A model generated the notes under the pieces. It saw nothing but the letters and a program-made list of their open reading frames with translations. It made no database searches and had not been told where the DNA came from. Below, in pieces: positions 1-7,299 of a stretch of DNA of 28,335 bases (positions are counted from its first letter, which is position 1; each line of letters begins with the position of its first letter). Position numbers and translations under genes: made by a program. The stretch is from Dehalococcoidia bacterium (GTDB taxonomy: Bacteria > Chloroflexota > Dehalococcoidia > Dehalococcoidales > JAUWYK01): NCBI GenBank assembly GCA_030615865.1, contig JAUWYK010000015.1:1-28335 (forward strand). The letters run 5' to 3'.

Positions 1-1
1 A

Positions 2-280
2 ATAAAGGAAAAGGCTGGCCACCGTTGCGAGCGATGCCGGCACCTGGATGATAAGGAACGTGGCTATATGTTAACTGTCCACCACCTCGATGGGAATAAG
101 GCCAATTGCGAGGACTGGAATCTGGCAGCTCTATGTCAGCGATGTCATTTACGCATACAGGCGAAGGTTAATATGTTTCAGGTCTGGATGTTTCAGCATT
201 CAGATTGGATGAAGCCCCACATTGAGGGCATGGAAAAGGCATTGGCATCAGTTCAAGACCATTCAGTCTGTGGTGAGTAG
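2..280 (+). CDS. HNH endonuclease, 5'-truncated by the window edge
   Basis: The reading frame is open from base 2, so the N-terminus lies outside the window. The visible part begins with a CERC zinc knuckle and continues through LTVHHLDGNKANCEDWNL and LCQRCH. This is the classic HNH layout: two CxxC pairs holding a structural zinc around a beta-beta-alpha metal nuclease fold, with the His-His pair as catalytic/metal ligands and the downstream Asn as the middle residue. Such small HNH proteins are often free-standing nucleases of phages and mobile elements, in some cases packaging-associated. The gene ends tail-to-tail with the MerR-like gene, overlapping it by 18 bases on the opposite strand. 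The fold is clear; the biological target is not. Confidence 0.85.
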   Translation: MKEKAGHRCERCRHLDDKERGYMLTVHHLDGNKANCEDWNLAALCQRCHLRIQAKVNMFQVWMFQHSDWMKPHIEGMEKALASVQDHSVCGE

Positions 281-577
281 TTTAACCTGGTCCTCCAGGG
301 TTCGGATTCGCTCGGTCGCTGCGCCGAGCTCCACTGCGAGCTGTAGGTTCTTATCCTGTAATTCTCTAATGATGTCTATAGTCTGGATAGGCTGCTTGTC
401 AATGTTTCTTTGCTTGGTCAATTCTTCCGGGATGGTTGCGATCCTGAATTCCTTTCCGTGACCCCCGGGGATGACCTGCGCGGAGATCCTACCAGTTTTA
501 ATATAACGTCGGATTGTCTTGGTGGATAGTCCTGTGGTCCTGGCTGCTTGGGCAATGGTTAAGCCTTGATTTGTCAT
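263..577 (-). CDS. MerR-like helix-turn-helix regulator with C-terminal coiled coil
   Basis: The 104-residue protein has an N-terminal helix-turn-helix (LTIAQAARTTGLSTKTIRRYI) followed by a short wing (GRISAQVIPGGHGKEFRI), the pattern of MerR/excisionase-type DNA-binding domains. The C-terminal half is rich in Leu, Glu and Gln and should form a dimerising coiled coil. I chose ATG at 577 rather than TTG at 601: the extra eight codons would consist of the operator-like repeat, and the -10 box of a good promoter lies only 13 bases before ATG. No SD is visible, so the mRNA is probably leaderless or nearly so. It may regulate itself or the end of the structural operon. An excisionase-like role is also possible. 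Confidence 0.75.
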   Translation of the reverse strand: MTNQGLTIAQAARTTGLSTKTIRRYIKTGRISAQVIPGGHGKEFRIATIPEELTKQRNIDKQPIQTIDIIRELQDKNLQLAVELGAATERIRTLEDQVKLLTTD

Positions 578-618
578 TAGACTAGACAAGTCTATAGACA
601 AAGTGCTGTTTTTGTCAA
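578..618 (-). promoter_or_regulatory. Promoter and operator-like repeat of the MerR-like gene
   Basis: On the - strand, TTGACA (613-618) and TATAGA (591-596) are separated by 16 bases, a sigma70-type promoter. An inverted repeat TAGAC-AA-GTCTA (583-594) overlaps the -10 box and is flanked on both sides by further TAGAC copies (578-582 and 595-599). Predicted transcription start is only a few bases before ATG at 577. Repeat and promoter are seen directly; autoregulation by the MerR-like product is inferred. Confidence 0.6.
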
Positions 619-710
619 GGGTTGTTAGCTATGGGAATGGTGATTTTAAGGGATATCGGTTCGCAAAACTAGCGTTCTCGGAATCTAAACCTTCCTTCTT
701 AGCCTATGGA

Positions 711-1811
711 TTAGAAGTCAATCGTGCCTATCCGGTAAATCTTGTAGTTGTAGCAGTCCAGTGGCAGCACCACCTTACGGCCATCATAGCCAGTATAGAT
801 ATTGCAAATGCTCAGGACAAACGCAGCCAGCACAACCCAGCTACCGGGCTCCAGGTCAAGAAGGCCGTTAACGCTAAACTCGTAGTCCATACTTGTTAGA
901 TTGCAACCTTGCCAGCCTCCATGTGTTTCCTCGCGGTGTATAAATTTGCAGTCATAGTCTCTACCACATATTGAAGCACGTGAAGGGTAACCCTGAGAAT
1001 CCAGAGGAATCGGTCCAGAAACCTCAAGACGGAATCCTAAGCCATATACCCCTGCGCCGAGTCTTCCTGGATGTCCCCATTTAATAAACTTGATATCGTT
1101 CAGCCAACTTTGGTATTCGGTGGCTCTAACTGCTATCAGGGTGGCTCCAAGATTCCAGCCCGAATATCCGCCCAAGTCGAGGCCGATTATACAATTGAGG
1201 TTTGCGTTGGGGGGAATCACAGCAGTAGGGTCGAATGTGAAGTATGTCTCTCTTAATTCACTGGCACCGCTCAGGAATGGTCCAGAAAAGTCGCCTTGAG
1301 TTCTCATATATGCTTCTCTAACTTCGTCAGGGAACTCAAGCGCACTCTTTACTAGCTCTGGCGGTGTATTCACAAAAACCTCAGTTACAGCCGTAAAGCT
1401 ACCTGTTAAGCCATCTATCTCTACGCGGTAGGTTCTGGTGCTTCCTGGGGTGAACTCAAACTCTACCCGTGTCTCTGCGCATAGGAACGTACGCACTAAT
1501 GTGACTTCTCGAGTAGATACTGGAGTATTGTTTATGTAGAGCGTAACCGGATGAGTGATGGGTCTGCCAACAGGGGAAATACATAGCATCACCCGGCAGC
1601 TAATGGTAACTGGATAGCCTACTATGACTGGAGCGCTTATCCTTAAATCCCGGAAAGAAAAGGGATATTCTTCCACAGGGAGTATAGCCTTGAAACTTCC
1701 TGATAGCCCATTTATTGCCACGTGATAAGTCTTAGCTTCCTGTGGTGTATAGACAAAGGCCACTTCCTGGGACTCGCCTGGATCCAGCGTTATCTTTTTC
1801 GTTGGTGTCAT
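711..1811 (-). CDS. CARDB/Ig-domain surface protein starting with a half domain
   Basis: The 366-residue protein starts with the C-terminal half of a CARDB/Ig-like domain (residues 1-43: KKITLDPGESQEVAFVY, ending INGLSGSF), then has one complete copy (about 48-137, ending EIDGLTGSF), then a beta-rich C-terminal region of about 230 residues that I do not recognise. CARDB domains are cell-adhesion-like beta sandwiches found in secreted proteins. Its ATG overlaps the stop of the previous gene as ATGA, so translation is coupled. The missing N-terminal half of the first domain is present at the end of the previous protein (1808-2080). No signal peptide is visible. Likely a particle-surface or fibre-tip protein; last gene of the block. 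Confidence 0.7.
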   Translation of the reverse strand: MTPTKKITLDPGESQEVAFVYTPQEAKTYHVAINGLSGSFKAILPVEEYPFSFRDLRISAPVIVGYPVTISCRVMLCISPVGRPITHPVTLYINNTPVSTREVTLVRTFLCAETRVEFEFTPGSTRTYRVEIDGLTGSFTAVTEVFVNTPPELVKSALEFPDEVREAYMRTQGDFSGPFLSGASELRETYFTFDPTAVIPPNANLNCIIGLDLGGYSGWNLGATLIAVRATEYQSWLNDIKFIKWGHPGRLGAGVYGLGFRLEVSGPIPLDSQGYPSRASICGRDYDCKFIHREETHGGWQGCNLTSMDYEFSVNGLLDLEPGSWVVLAAFVLSICNIYTGYDGRKVVLPLDCYNYKIYRIGTIDF

Positions 1812-2080
1812 GCTACCTCTAGGGTTATCGTTTTAGTCCCCCTGACTCCGCCGACATTCGTAACCATTACGCTTATGGTTACTGGTTCACCAACATAGAC
1901 TTCCGATGGGCTAATTACAAGGCCGGTGACTACAAACTCTGCTACTGGAAGCTCAAGAACATTAAAGCTGCCGGTAAGCCCATCAATGCTGACCTGATGG
2001 ACTTTAGCCATAGTTGGAGTGACAGTAAAGGTTACCTCTCTGGATTCGCCCGGGTCTAAGGTTACGGTTTTTGTGGCCAT
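1808..2080 (-). CDS. Split CARDB connector: C-half of one domain plus N-half of the next
   Basis: This 90-residue protein is made almost wholly of two complementary CARDB pieces: residues 1-41 are a C-terminal half (MATKTVTLDPGESREV through IDGLTGSF) and residues 47-90 an N-terminal half (FVVTGLVISPSEVYVGEP through TKTITLEVA). Neither half is a full beta sandwich. A strong SD (GGAGGTG) lies before ATG, and the stop overlaps the next start as ATGA. The order of halves would let it bridge a neighbour on each side by strand complementation. That mechanism is inference; the half-domain composition is seen directly by comparison with the complete copy in the 366-residue protein. Confidence 0.7.
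   Translation of the reverse strand: MATKTVTLDPGESREVTFTVTPTMAKVHQVSIDGLTGSFNVLELPVAEFVVTGLVISPSEVYVGEPVTISVMVTNVGGVRGTKTITLEVA
1964..1990. repeat. 27-bp exact direct repeat, copy 1
   Basis: It encodes, on -, the conserved SIDGLTGSF end of a CARDB domain. It is identical to 2568-2594, which suggests recent duplication or conversion between adjacent half-domain genes. Confidence 0.9.
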
Positions 2081-2096
2081 AATTCACCTCCTGTGT

Positions 2097-2684
2097 TTAA
2101 TATCCTCCCCATCCACCTGTATACCAAGTTCCTATATCTTTTCCTTTACAGGTAACCTCGCAATAGACATAGCACCATCGCCTCCCCCAAGTGGCGGGAA
2201 CGGCAATAAATCCCCTTTGCCCTGGCTGAAGAATATCGCCTGGCAATAGTTTCTTATCTGCTTGATATTCTCCTCCTGCCATGGGAATTGGTGCTGCGAC
2301 TGTGGGGATAAGGTCATAGTTTTCATAGTTATTCGGTGGAACCCACTGACGCTGCCGCAGTAAGAAATTAAAAGGTAAGGCTATGCTTGAGTTATTGACT
2401 AGGACAAAGCCAAAGTAAGTATCTTTGGAAGCACACTGTGCTAGATCCGCATGAACATCATTCAGTGATAAGTGGCAATAGCCATTCCAATAAGGGGTAG
2501 TATCAGCGTATTTGTCATAGACATAGGCATCGGTTATCGCTGCCGCAATTTCGACAGCTACAGCCTCAAAGCTGCCGGTAAGCCCATCAATGCTAACCAA
2601 GTGAATCTTAGCCACAGTTGGGGTAAAAGTGAAAGCTACCTTCTGGCTTTGCCCAGGGTCTAAAGTAACCGTTTTTGTTGCCAT
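2097..2684 (-). CDS. CARDB C-half fused to an unrecognised beta domain
   Basis: The 195-residue protein starts with a CARDB C-terminal half (MATKTVTLDPGQSQKVAF through IDGLTGSF, residues 1-42). A separate domain of about 150 residues follows, rich in aromatic residues, Gly and Cys (YWNGYCHLSLND; WCYVYCEVTCKGKDIG), ending in a Gly/Trp/Tyr tail. The second domain looks like a stable beta fold for an outside environment, but I cannot name it. Start: the previous gene ends TAA two bases before ATG, and the SD (GAGGT) lies in the last codons of that gene. Its missing N-half is the C-terminus of the 118-residue protein upstream. Probable surface/fibre component. Confidence 0.65.
   Translation of the reverse strand: MATKTVTLDPGQSQKVAFTFTPTVAKIHLVSIDGLTGSFEAVAVEIAAAITDAYVYDKYADTTPYWNGYCHLSLNDVHADLAQCASKDTYFGFVLVNNSSIALPFNFLLRQRQWVPPNNYENYDLIPTVAAPIPMAGGEYQADKKLLPGDILQPGQRGFIAVPATWGRRWCYVYCEVTCKGKDIGTWYTGGWGGY
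2568..2594. repeat. 27-bp exact direct repeat, copy 2
   Basis: Identical to 1964-1990; both encode the end strand of a CARDB half domain on the - strand. Confidence 0.9.
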
Positions 2685-2686
2685 TA

Positions 2687-3043
2687 TTAGCTTACCTCTA
2701 GCGTGACGGTCTTGGGTCCCCTTTTGCCACCGACATTCGTGACGAGTACGCTTATCGCCACTGGTTCGCCCACGTAGACTTCCGATGGGCTAATTATAAG
2801 GTCTGTAACCTGAAACTCTGCCTCTCCTGGCTCCCAGCCACAGGCGGGGGAGTTCGCCTCAATAAGCACCCATTCGCACTCCGGGCTGCATTCATATAGG
2901 TCAAAGCCCACGCACTTGGTTTCTCCAGGGATACAGACCACTGGTGGCGCCGCCTTAGCTTTAATGGCGGCAACTACGGCCGTTATCAGCCCAAATAGGC
3001 CGAGTCCCGTTCCTACCTTTTGCTTTTTTGTTAGCTTGGCCAT
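2687..3043 (-). CDS. Membrane-anchored Cys-rich protein ending in a CARDB N-half
   Basis: The 118-residue protein has a basic N-terminus and one hydrophobic segment (about residues 10-30, GLGLFGLITAVVAAIKAKA), then a five-cysteine mini-domain (CIPGETKC, YECSPECEW, SPACGW), then the N-terminal half of a CARDB domain (about 78-118, VTDLIISPSEVYVGEP to TVTLEVS) where it stops. The hydrophobic segment could be an anchor or signal. The matching C-half begins the next gene. The protein would sit at the membrane and present an incomplete beta sandwich outward, a possible base for a non-covalently assembled chain (inference). Confidence 0.65.
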   Translation of the reverse strand: MAKLTKKQKVGTGLGLFGLITAVVAAIKAKAAPPVVCIPGETKCVGFDLYECSPECEWVLIEANSPACGWEPGEAEFQVTDLIISPSEVYVGEPVAISVLVTNVGGKRGPKTVTLEVS

Positions 3044-3046
3044 CTG

Positions 3047-3211
3047 CTATTTCTTACCTCCCTTTTTGATTTCTACGTAGCTTGCTCCAAACAACCACCC
3101 GGCAGCCACGGTAAGTATAGACTTCACCTCGCTATCGCGGCCGGTGAAGATCAGGACCAGGCAGCCGACCACCAGGATCAGCGCGGTGACTTTATCCGGC
3201 GACCATTTCAT
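3047..3211 (-). CDS. Small two-helix membrane protein, holin-like
   Basis: The 54-residue protein starts MKWSPDKVTALILVVGCLVL, has a short polar turn (TGRDSEVK), a second hydrophobic helix (SILTVAAGWLFGASYV) and a lysine-rich tail. SD AAAGGAGGTGA is ideally placed and the start overlaps the previous stop as ATGA. Size, two membrane spans and charged C-terminus fit phage holins, but also small virion membrane proteins. No lysin gene is next to it, so holin is a weak call. Confidence 0.6.
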   Translation of the reverse strand: MKWSPDKVTALILVVGCLVLIFTGRDSEVKSILTVAAGWLFGASYVEIKKGGKK

Positions 3212-3423
3212 AGTATCACCTCCTTTGCTAGTTTAATTACCCCGACTAAAATAAGCAACAGAGATATAAAGCCACAACCCCTACCAGCTAGGTAGTAATG
3301 GTACTCTCCCTTCAAGGGAGAGGGATCGCCGGGGCATATGCCTCGGCGTGGCTCCCAGGGACAGAAGGTCTCAGCAAAGCCTATCACGAAGGAGTGGATC
3401 TCGTCTGAAGTTAGTTTCATCAT
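3208..3423 (-). CDS. Small single-pass membrane protein containing a palindromic repeat
   Basis: The 71-residue protein has an amphipathic N-terminus (MMKLTSDEIHSFVIGF), a Cys/Pro middle (CPWEPRRGICPGDPSPLKGE) and one C-terminal membrane segment (GFISLLLILVGVIKLA). The PSPLKGE stretch is encoded by a 20-base palindromic element that recurs at the end of the integrase gene at 22408, so the middle may be an insertion. Translation is coupled to the next gene by ATGA. Function unknown. ATG at 3420 is an equally good start. Confidence 0.55.
   Translation of the reverse strand: MMKLTSDEIHSFVIGFAETFCPWEPRRGICPGDPSPLKGEYHYYLAGRGCGFISLLLILVGVIKLAKEVIL
3304..3323. repeat. Interspersed palindrome, copy 1
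   Basis: On -, CCTCTCCCTTGAAGGGAGAG, nearly a perfect palindrome, inside the coding sequence of the 71-residue protein. The same 20 bases occur on + at 22408-22427. This resembles the REP-like palindromes scattered through many bacterial chromosomes (from memory). Confidence 0.8.
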
Positions 3424-3458
3424 GCTGTTATTTCCTTAACCCCTTGAGGACTGCGTGT

Positions 3459-3842
3459 TCACCAACTTTTATACACCTTTGCCGTTACTATCTGCTCTCC
3501 AATATCATCAAAGTGGACAATCACATAATCGCCCACCTTCACATTTCCAGCTACATACTGGTCTTTTACCGACTCAGTGACAAGACAGTCATAGAAATAG
3601 TACTTGGCTTCCCAGACTCGCTTTATCCTCACTGGCTTTGCCATGCTTGGGTCTATGGCTTCTATGGTGGAGAGGTGAGTTGAGTGAGGCGGTTCAGGTT
3701 CAGGTTCAATCACCGGTAGGGAAGCAATATAGTTATCGTACTCAGCCTTTGTTGCCTTGGTGAAATTCGGGCTGGCAACATCAATGCTCTTGGCTTCTAC
3801 GCTTACTATTTCACCATCGCTGACTCGCTTATAATAGTGCAT
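3459..3842 (-). CDS. Hypothetical protein with C-terminal OB/SH3-like segment
   Basis: The 127-residue protein starts MHYYKRVSDGEIVSVEAK, has a proline/glutamate linker (PVIEPEPEPPHS) near the middle, and ends in a beta-type region (VKVGDYVIVHFDDIGEQIVT) suggestive of a small barrel. A clear AGGAG SD precedes ATG. It lies between the fibre-like genes and the small membrane proteins. I do not recognise the family; the opening resembles short accessory proteins next to phage tail-fibre genes, a weak hint. Confidence 0.55.
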   Translation of the reverse strand: MHYYKRVSDGEIVSVEAKSIDVASPNFTKATKAEYDNYIASLPVIEPEPEPPHSTHLSTIEAIDPSMAKPVRIKRVWEAKYYFYDCLVTESVKDQYVAGNVKVGDYVIVHFDDIGEQIVTAKVYKSW

Positions 3843-3851
3843 CTTTTACTC

Positions 3852-4277
3852 CTATTCTGAGATTGCCCAGTAGTAATATGTATCACCACTGTCATTCAAA
3901 CTATCAGTAGTTGAATAGACAACAAAACCATCACTAGCGTGAAGGTTAGTGCCACCAGCTAACCCAGCAGCATCATATCTTGCAGGCGCATTAGGGATAA
4001 GTTGTGCATTTTTTGAAGTCGAGCCCCATATTAGAACTAAGGAACATTTGAATCCAACGGTTATCTGCCTGTCATCTGAGTTGTCCCCAGCATAGCTCCC
4101 TGTGGATATTGATTTGGCAGCAGGCACATCTATCTCATCAGGGTCAGCACCAGCACCAGCACCCTTGAGGAGCTTATTCAGCGTAATCCCCATTGCGTCT
4201 TTTTCTATACGGCTATTGTCATTAGCGTCGTAGACCGCTTTGGTCATATCGCCGGCTACTACGCCTAGTTCACCCAT
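3852..4277 (-). CDS. Fibre-like/receptor-binding C-terminal domain protein
   Basis: The 141-residue protein is rich in Gly, Ala, Ser and Asp. The segments TGSYAGDNSDDRQITVGF, then LVLIWGS, and the ending SDGFVVYSTTDSLNDSGDTY-YYWAI match a beta-structured module I know from many phage fibre/adhesin proteins: a TGsYtGnG..dRqI.vGF opening, then DGF.v....N..G..Y.W.A. Start and previous stop share one base (TAATG), so it is coupled to the 557-residue protein, perhaps its partner on the same fibre. Family name not assigned; the fibre role is inferred. Confidence 0.55.
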   Translation of the reverse strand: MGELGVVAGDMTKAVYDANDNSRIEKDAMGITLNKLLKGAGAGADPDEIDVPAAKSISTGSYAGDNSDDRQITVGFKCSLVLIWGSTSKNAQLIPNAPARYDAAGLAGGTNLHASDGFVVYSTTDSLNDSGDTYYYWAISE

Positions 4278-5950
4278 TACTCCATCACCTTTGTGATAAC
4301 ATTGTATTCTATGTCCCTATCGGCAGTCTCATCTACAGCCTCTTGATAGGTAACCTTAAATGCCTGATTGGTTACTGCCTCGGAGACTGTCCAGACCTTC
4401 TCAGCTCCGGCAGCACTAAACGAGTGCTCAATCCAAGTCCGGTAGTTTGCCCCATCAACCTTCCTCTTAACCCTAATAGTCCCATCCTGGGTCATGGCAT
4501 TGAGGTCAAGCTCTATTGAGATTTTACGCCTGGTGGTAGCGGCGTCCACATAGACATCCTGTTCACCACCGGCATCCAGGTAGCTGAAAGGTCCGACGCT
4601 CTCGGCTGCGAGTAGTAAAGTAACGAGCTGCTTGAGATAAGCCATCAGCTTGTCAGTGGTTGTTACATCACCAGCGGCAGCGGGGGTGGCTCTATTACCT
4701 ATGATAGCAGCAAGGTTTCCCACTTCCCCAGATAAGAGGACAGCGAGACCCGCTGTGCTGCTGTGGAGGAGTTTTTCTACTAACAGGTGGAGTACTGCCT
4801 TTCCAAGCGTGTTTAATCCATTCATTGAATAAGCAGGGCCATAGAAGGCCAGAGTTCCGGGAACATCGGCGCCGTCTAAGTCTTTGCCAGGCGTCGAGTC
4901 TGGCATCGTCTTGCGTATCTCCCCGAGAACAACATCGGTATTGGCATTAACTGACTCATACGCATACCATATCTCTGTTATGTCTGCATCGCTCATATCA
5001 AGAGTGGAAAAAGTAACACCTGCATCCGCAACGGTGTTTGCTCCAGCAGCAAGCCCAGCGGTATCATCTATTCCCGCTCCGAGGATTGACGCCTCTATGT
5101 TTGCTATTGCGTTTAAGTCTGTCTTATCAGCAGCGTTCCCTCCGTCGGTGCCCATCTTCAGGTAGACGGCAGTCAGAGCATCCACACATATTACAGGTAA
5201 ACCAAATATAGCTTTAATATGAGCAAGATTGGCTGTATTCCACGCAGTTCCTGCAAGCGGAGAGCCCAATACAGTCAGCGTGATACTCTCATAGTCCGGG
5301 TATGTTAGAGCATCAGCCTGGGTAATTGTTATAACCAGCCCCATCTTAGCCAGCTCGTCCTTAATTGCTACGTTATGAACTGTATTAGGTTCCCCGCCCG
5401 CTAGGGCTTCGGGGACTACAAACAGGATTAGCCGAATCATGTGGAAGCCGTGCAGCCAGCCGGCAACCGTTGCCTTTGTATAGTCGTAGCTATGCGGAGC
5501 AGAGCCATCCAAGGCAAGGCCTGTAACCAGCTCTTTGAGGTAAGCCATCGCAGCCTTTACGTCACTGACTGCGCCAGTGGCAGCAGCAGTAGCTTGAGTA
5601 CCCAGGACAGCCGCCATAGCAGCTACTTCAGCGGGAACAAACCTAAAGGTGACTATCTTATAGGGGACTCCGGCAATTACCTGTCCACCTTTGAAGACGC
5701 TGGCTACTGTGACTTCACCAGTGCCATTATCGAAGGCGGTGATGTCTTTGGAGTCAATTTTCTGCGGGTCGCCAGGGTGTATTATGGCCATCATCGAAAC
5801 GAAGGAATCGGCGCCGGCACCTTTTAGGGCAGCATCTTCCAGGCTCAGGCCAGAGCCTTCGCCAGCTCCAGTAGTTACACCCTCGGCAGCAATAGTGGCT
5901 TCATAAAGAGCCTTATTTTCATCGAATGGCGGGCGTTTCCCAGAATCCAT
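4277..5950 (-). CDS. Large Ala/Gly-rich structural protein with internal repeats
   Basis: The longest protein here (557 residues). Two similar modules occur at about residues 112-150 (AAVLGTQATAAATGAVSDVKAAMAYLKELVTGL) and about 408-445 (AAIIGNRATPAAAGDVTTTDKLMAYLKQLVTLL), each followed by a hydrophobic beta region. The last ~100 residues look like an independent beta domain (ISIELDLNAMTQDGTIRVKR). The N-terminus (IHPGDPQKIDSKDITAFDNG) looks like a virion attachment region. Composition and repeats suit a fibre or baseplate-like protein. No enzyme motif is seen. ATG with a weak SD (TGGAG) follows the 153-residue gene. Confidence 0.6.
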   Translation of the reverse strand: MDSGKRPPFDENKALYEATIAAEGVTTGAGEGSGLSLEDAALKGAGADSFVSMMAIIHPGDPQKIDSKDITAFDNGTGEVTVASVFKGGQVIAGVPYKIVTFRFVPAEVAAMAAVLGTQATAAATGAVSDVKAAMAYLKELVTGLALDGSAPHSYDYTKATVAGWLHGFHMIRLILFVVPEALAGGEPNTVHNVAIKDELAKMGLVITITQADALTYPDYESITLTVLGSPLAGTAWNTANLAHIKAIFGLPVICVDALTAVYLKMGTDGGNAADKTDLNAIANIEASILGAGIDDTAGLAAGANTVADAGVTFSTLDMSDADITEIWYAYESVNANTDVVLGEIRKTMPDSTPGKDLDGADVPGTLAFYGPAYSMNGLNTLGKAVLHLLVEKLLHSSTAGLAVLLSGEVGNLAAIIGNRATPAAAGDVTTTDKLMAYLKQLVTLLLAAESVGPFSYLDAGGEQDVYVDAATTRRKISIELDLNAMTQDGTIRVKRKVDGANYRTWIEHSFSAAGAEKVWTVSEAVTNQAFKVTYQEAVDETADRDIEYNVITKVME

Positions 5951-5962
5951 ATATTTTCTCCA

Positions 5963-6424
5963 TTAGGGACCGGTTACGGCAATAATCTTTACCGCGGTCA
6001 CCGACTCAGCAAGATCCAGATTCTCAACCAAAACTTTAATCGCATAAGGGGAAACATCATAGTGTTTAGTCTGTCTTATCGTTGCTCCGATGGTAAATGA
6101 GGGCGTCCAGCTATCCCAGTCTATAGTGTCCCAATTCGTGCCGTCGTAAGAAGTGCGCACATGAATCTTGATACCCTGGGTAGCAGCACCGTTATAAGTG
6201 GCCTCTACCGTGATTGTCAGCGTGCGGTCGCCATCGCTTAAATCAATGGCATCGCAATCACCAAGAACAGTAGTGGCTCCAGCAATTATTTCCGCCTCAT
6301 CAAGTATCTCAGCAGTCGCCTTCGCGCCAGCGGTGGTATCAACCGGCAGTGGATTGGCCGCGCTTATATCAGCACCGCCACCAAATACAAACCGTAATGC
6401 CTTTCTAAGGGTTTCTTCTAACAA
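5963..6424 (-). CDS. Small beta-rich structural protein
   Basis: The 153-residue protein starts with TTG, read as Met, behind an excellent SD (GAGGAGGTG) that lies inside the end of the GDPD gene; the two overlap by seven bases. A short helix (LEETLRKALRFVFGG) leads into a beta domain (DRTLTITVEATYNGAATQ, IKIHVRTSYDGTNWDTID) resembling carbohydrate-binding or neck/fibre modules of virions. The pattern SYDGTNWDTIDWDSW is common in phage structural proteins. Position between GDPD and the large fibre-like gene supports a particle role. Confidence 0.55.
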   Translation of the reverse strand: MLEETLRKALRFVFGGGADISAANPLPVDTTAGAKATAEILDEAEIIAGATTVLGDCDAIDLSDGDRTLTITVEATYNGAATQGIKIHVRTSYDGTNWDTIDWDSWTPSFTIGATIRQTKHYDVSPYAIKVLVENLDLAESVTAVKIIAVTGP

Positions 6425-7299
6425 GCCACCTCCTCTAGCACTTTGCTCAGGCGACCTGGGTAATCAGTAATGATCCCGTCCACCCCCATCTCCAGTAGCC
6501 TTCGCATACTATCTTCTTCATTCACTGTCCAGACGTGCACTTTGATGTTTTTTGAATGTGCTGCTTTGAGAAAAGCTTCCGTGACAATAGGCTGATCATC
6601 ATACCACTCAGGCACTTGGAAGGCGTCAGCCTTGGGCTTATAAAAGGGTACTGCCTTGAGCTTCAAATAGATCATGAAGTCTCTCAGCTCGTTTTCGCTA
6701 GCACCGGTGGCGATATCGCCGGCGGACACCCTAAACCTCTCCATCACCGCACCATACTGGGAAACAACCAAGGTTTTATTTACCATCTCTGCTTGCTGGA
6801 TCAATTTCAATACTTTTAATTCGATAGGAGGATCGAGCTGTTTGATCTCTATGTTGATGCGGCAATCAGGGAATTGAGTGAAGACCTCTTTTAGCGTAGG
6901 AATGGTAATGCCTTGGCCACGGTAAGGGTAGGTTTTCCCTCCATCAAGGGTAAAGCAATAGCCCGCATCGAGCTTCTTCAGATCAGCCAATGTTAAGTCC
7001 TTCACCATACCTGTTCCATTAGTTGTGCGGTCGACGGTCTGGTCGTGAATAACCACTATCTCGCCATCCTTGGTGGCATGGATATCCAACTCGAGCACAT
7101 CGGCACCCAGCTCTAGGGCCTGGTGAAAAGAAACTAAAGTGTTCTCCGGTGCAAGCCCCGATGCCCCTCGATGAGCGATATTGAGGGGCTCTTCAAAATA
7201 GACCTTGGTGGATCTCGGCTGGGCTGTGGCTAGCTGGAAGGCAGCCAATAGAGCTAGCACTAACAGTACAACGACGACAATGCTTACCTTTTTGCTCAT
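6418..7299 (-). CDS. Secreted glycerophosphodiester phosphodiesterase (GDPD)
   Basis: The 293-residue protein opens with a signal peptide or anchor (residues 1-26, MSKKVSIVVVVLLVLALL) and a full GDPD TIM barrel: HRGASGLAPENT (His43, Arg44, Glu52), ELDIHATKDG (Glu70, Asp72), VIHD with catalytic His85, NIEIK (Glu151, Lys153), VHVWTVN and GVDGIITDYP near the end. The family hydrolyses glycerophosphodiesters to sn-glycerol-3-phosphate and an alcohol, using Ca or Mg. All key residues are present, so it is probably active outside the cytoplasm or on the particle. It overlaps both neighbours (ATGA at 7296) and is thus part of the structural operon, perhaps modifying host envelope lipids or teichoic-acid-like polymers (inference). 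Confidence 0.92.
   Translation of the reverse strand: MSKKVSIVVVVLLVLALLAAFQLATAQPRSTKVYFEEPLNIAHRGASGLAPENTLVSFHQALELGADVLELDIHATKDGEIVVIHDQTVDRTTNGTGMVKDLTLADLKKLDAGYCFTLDGGKTYPYRGQGITIPTLKEVFTQFPDCRINIEIKQLDPPIELKVLKLIQQAEMVNKTLVVSQYGAVMERFRVSAGDIATGASENELRDFMIYLKLKAVPFYKPKADAFQVPEWYDDQPIVTEAFLKAAHSKNIKVHVWTVNEEDSMRRLLEMGVDGIITDYPGRLSKVLEEVAC

Noticed and set aside
1790..2700. Classic programmed -1 frameshift site at the CARDB junctions
   Set aside because: No X-XXY-YYZ slippery heptamer; the -1 relation follows automatically from ATGA or TAA-TA-ATG coupling. Kept only as an alternative in the finding.
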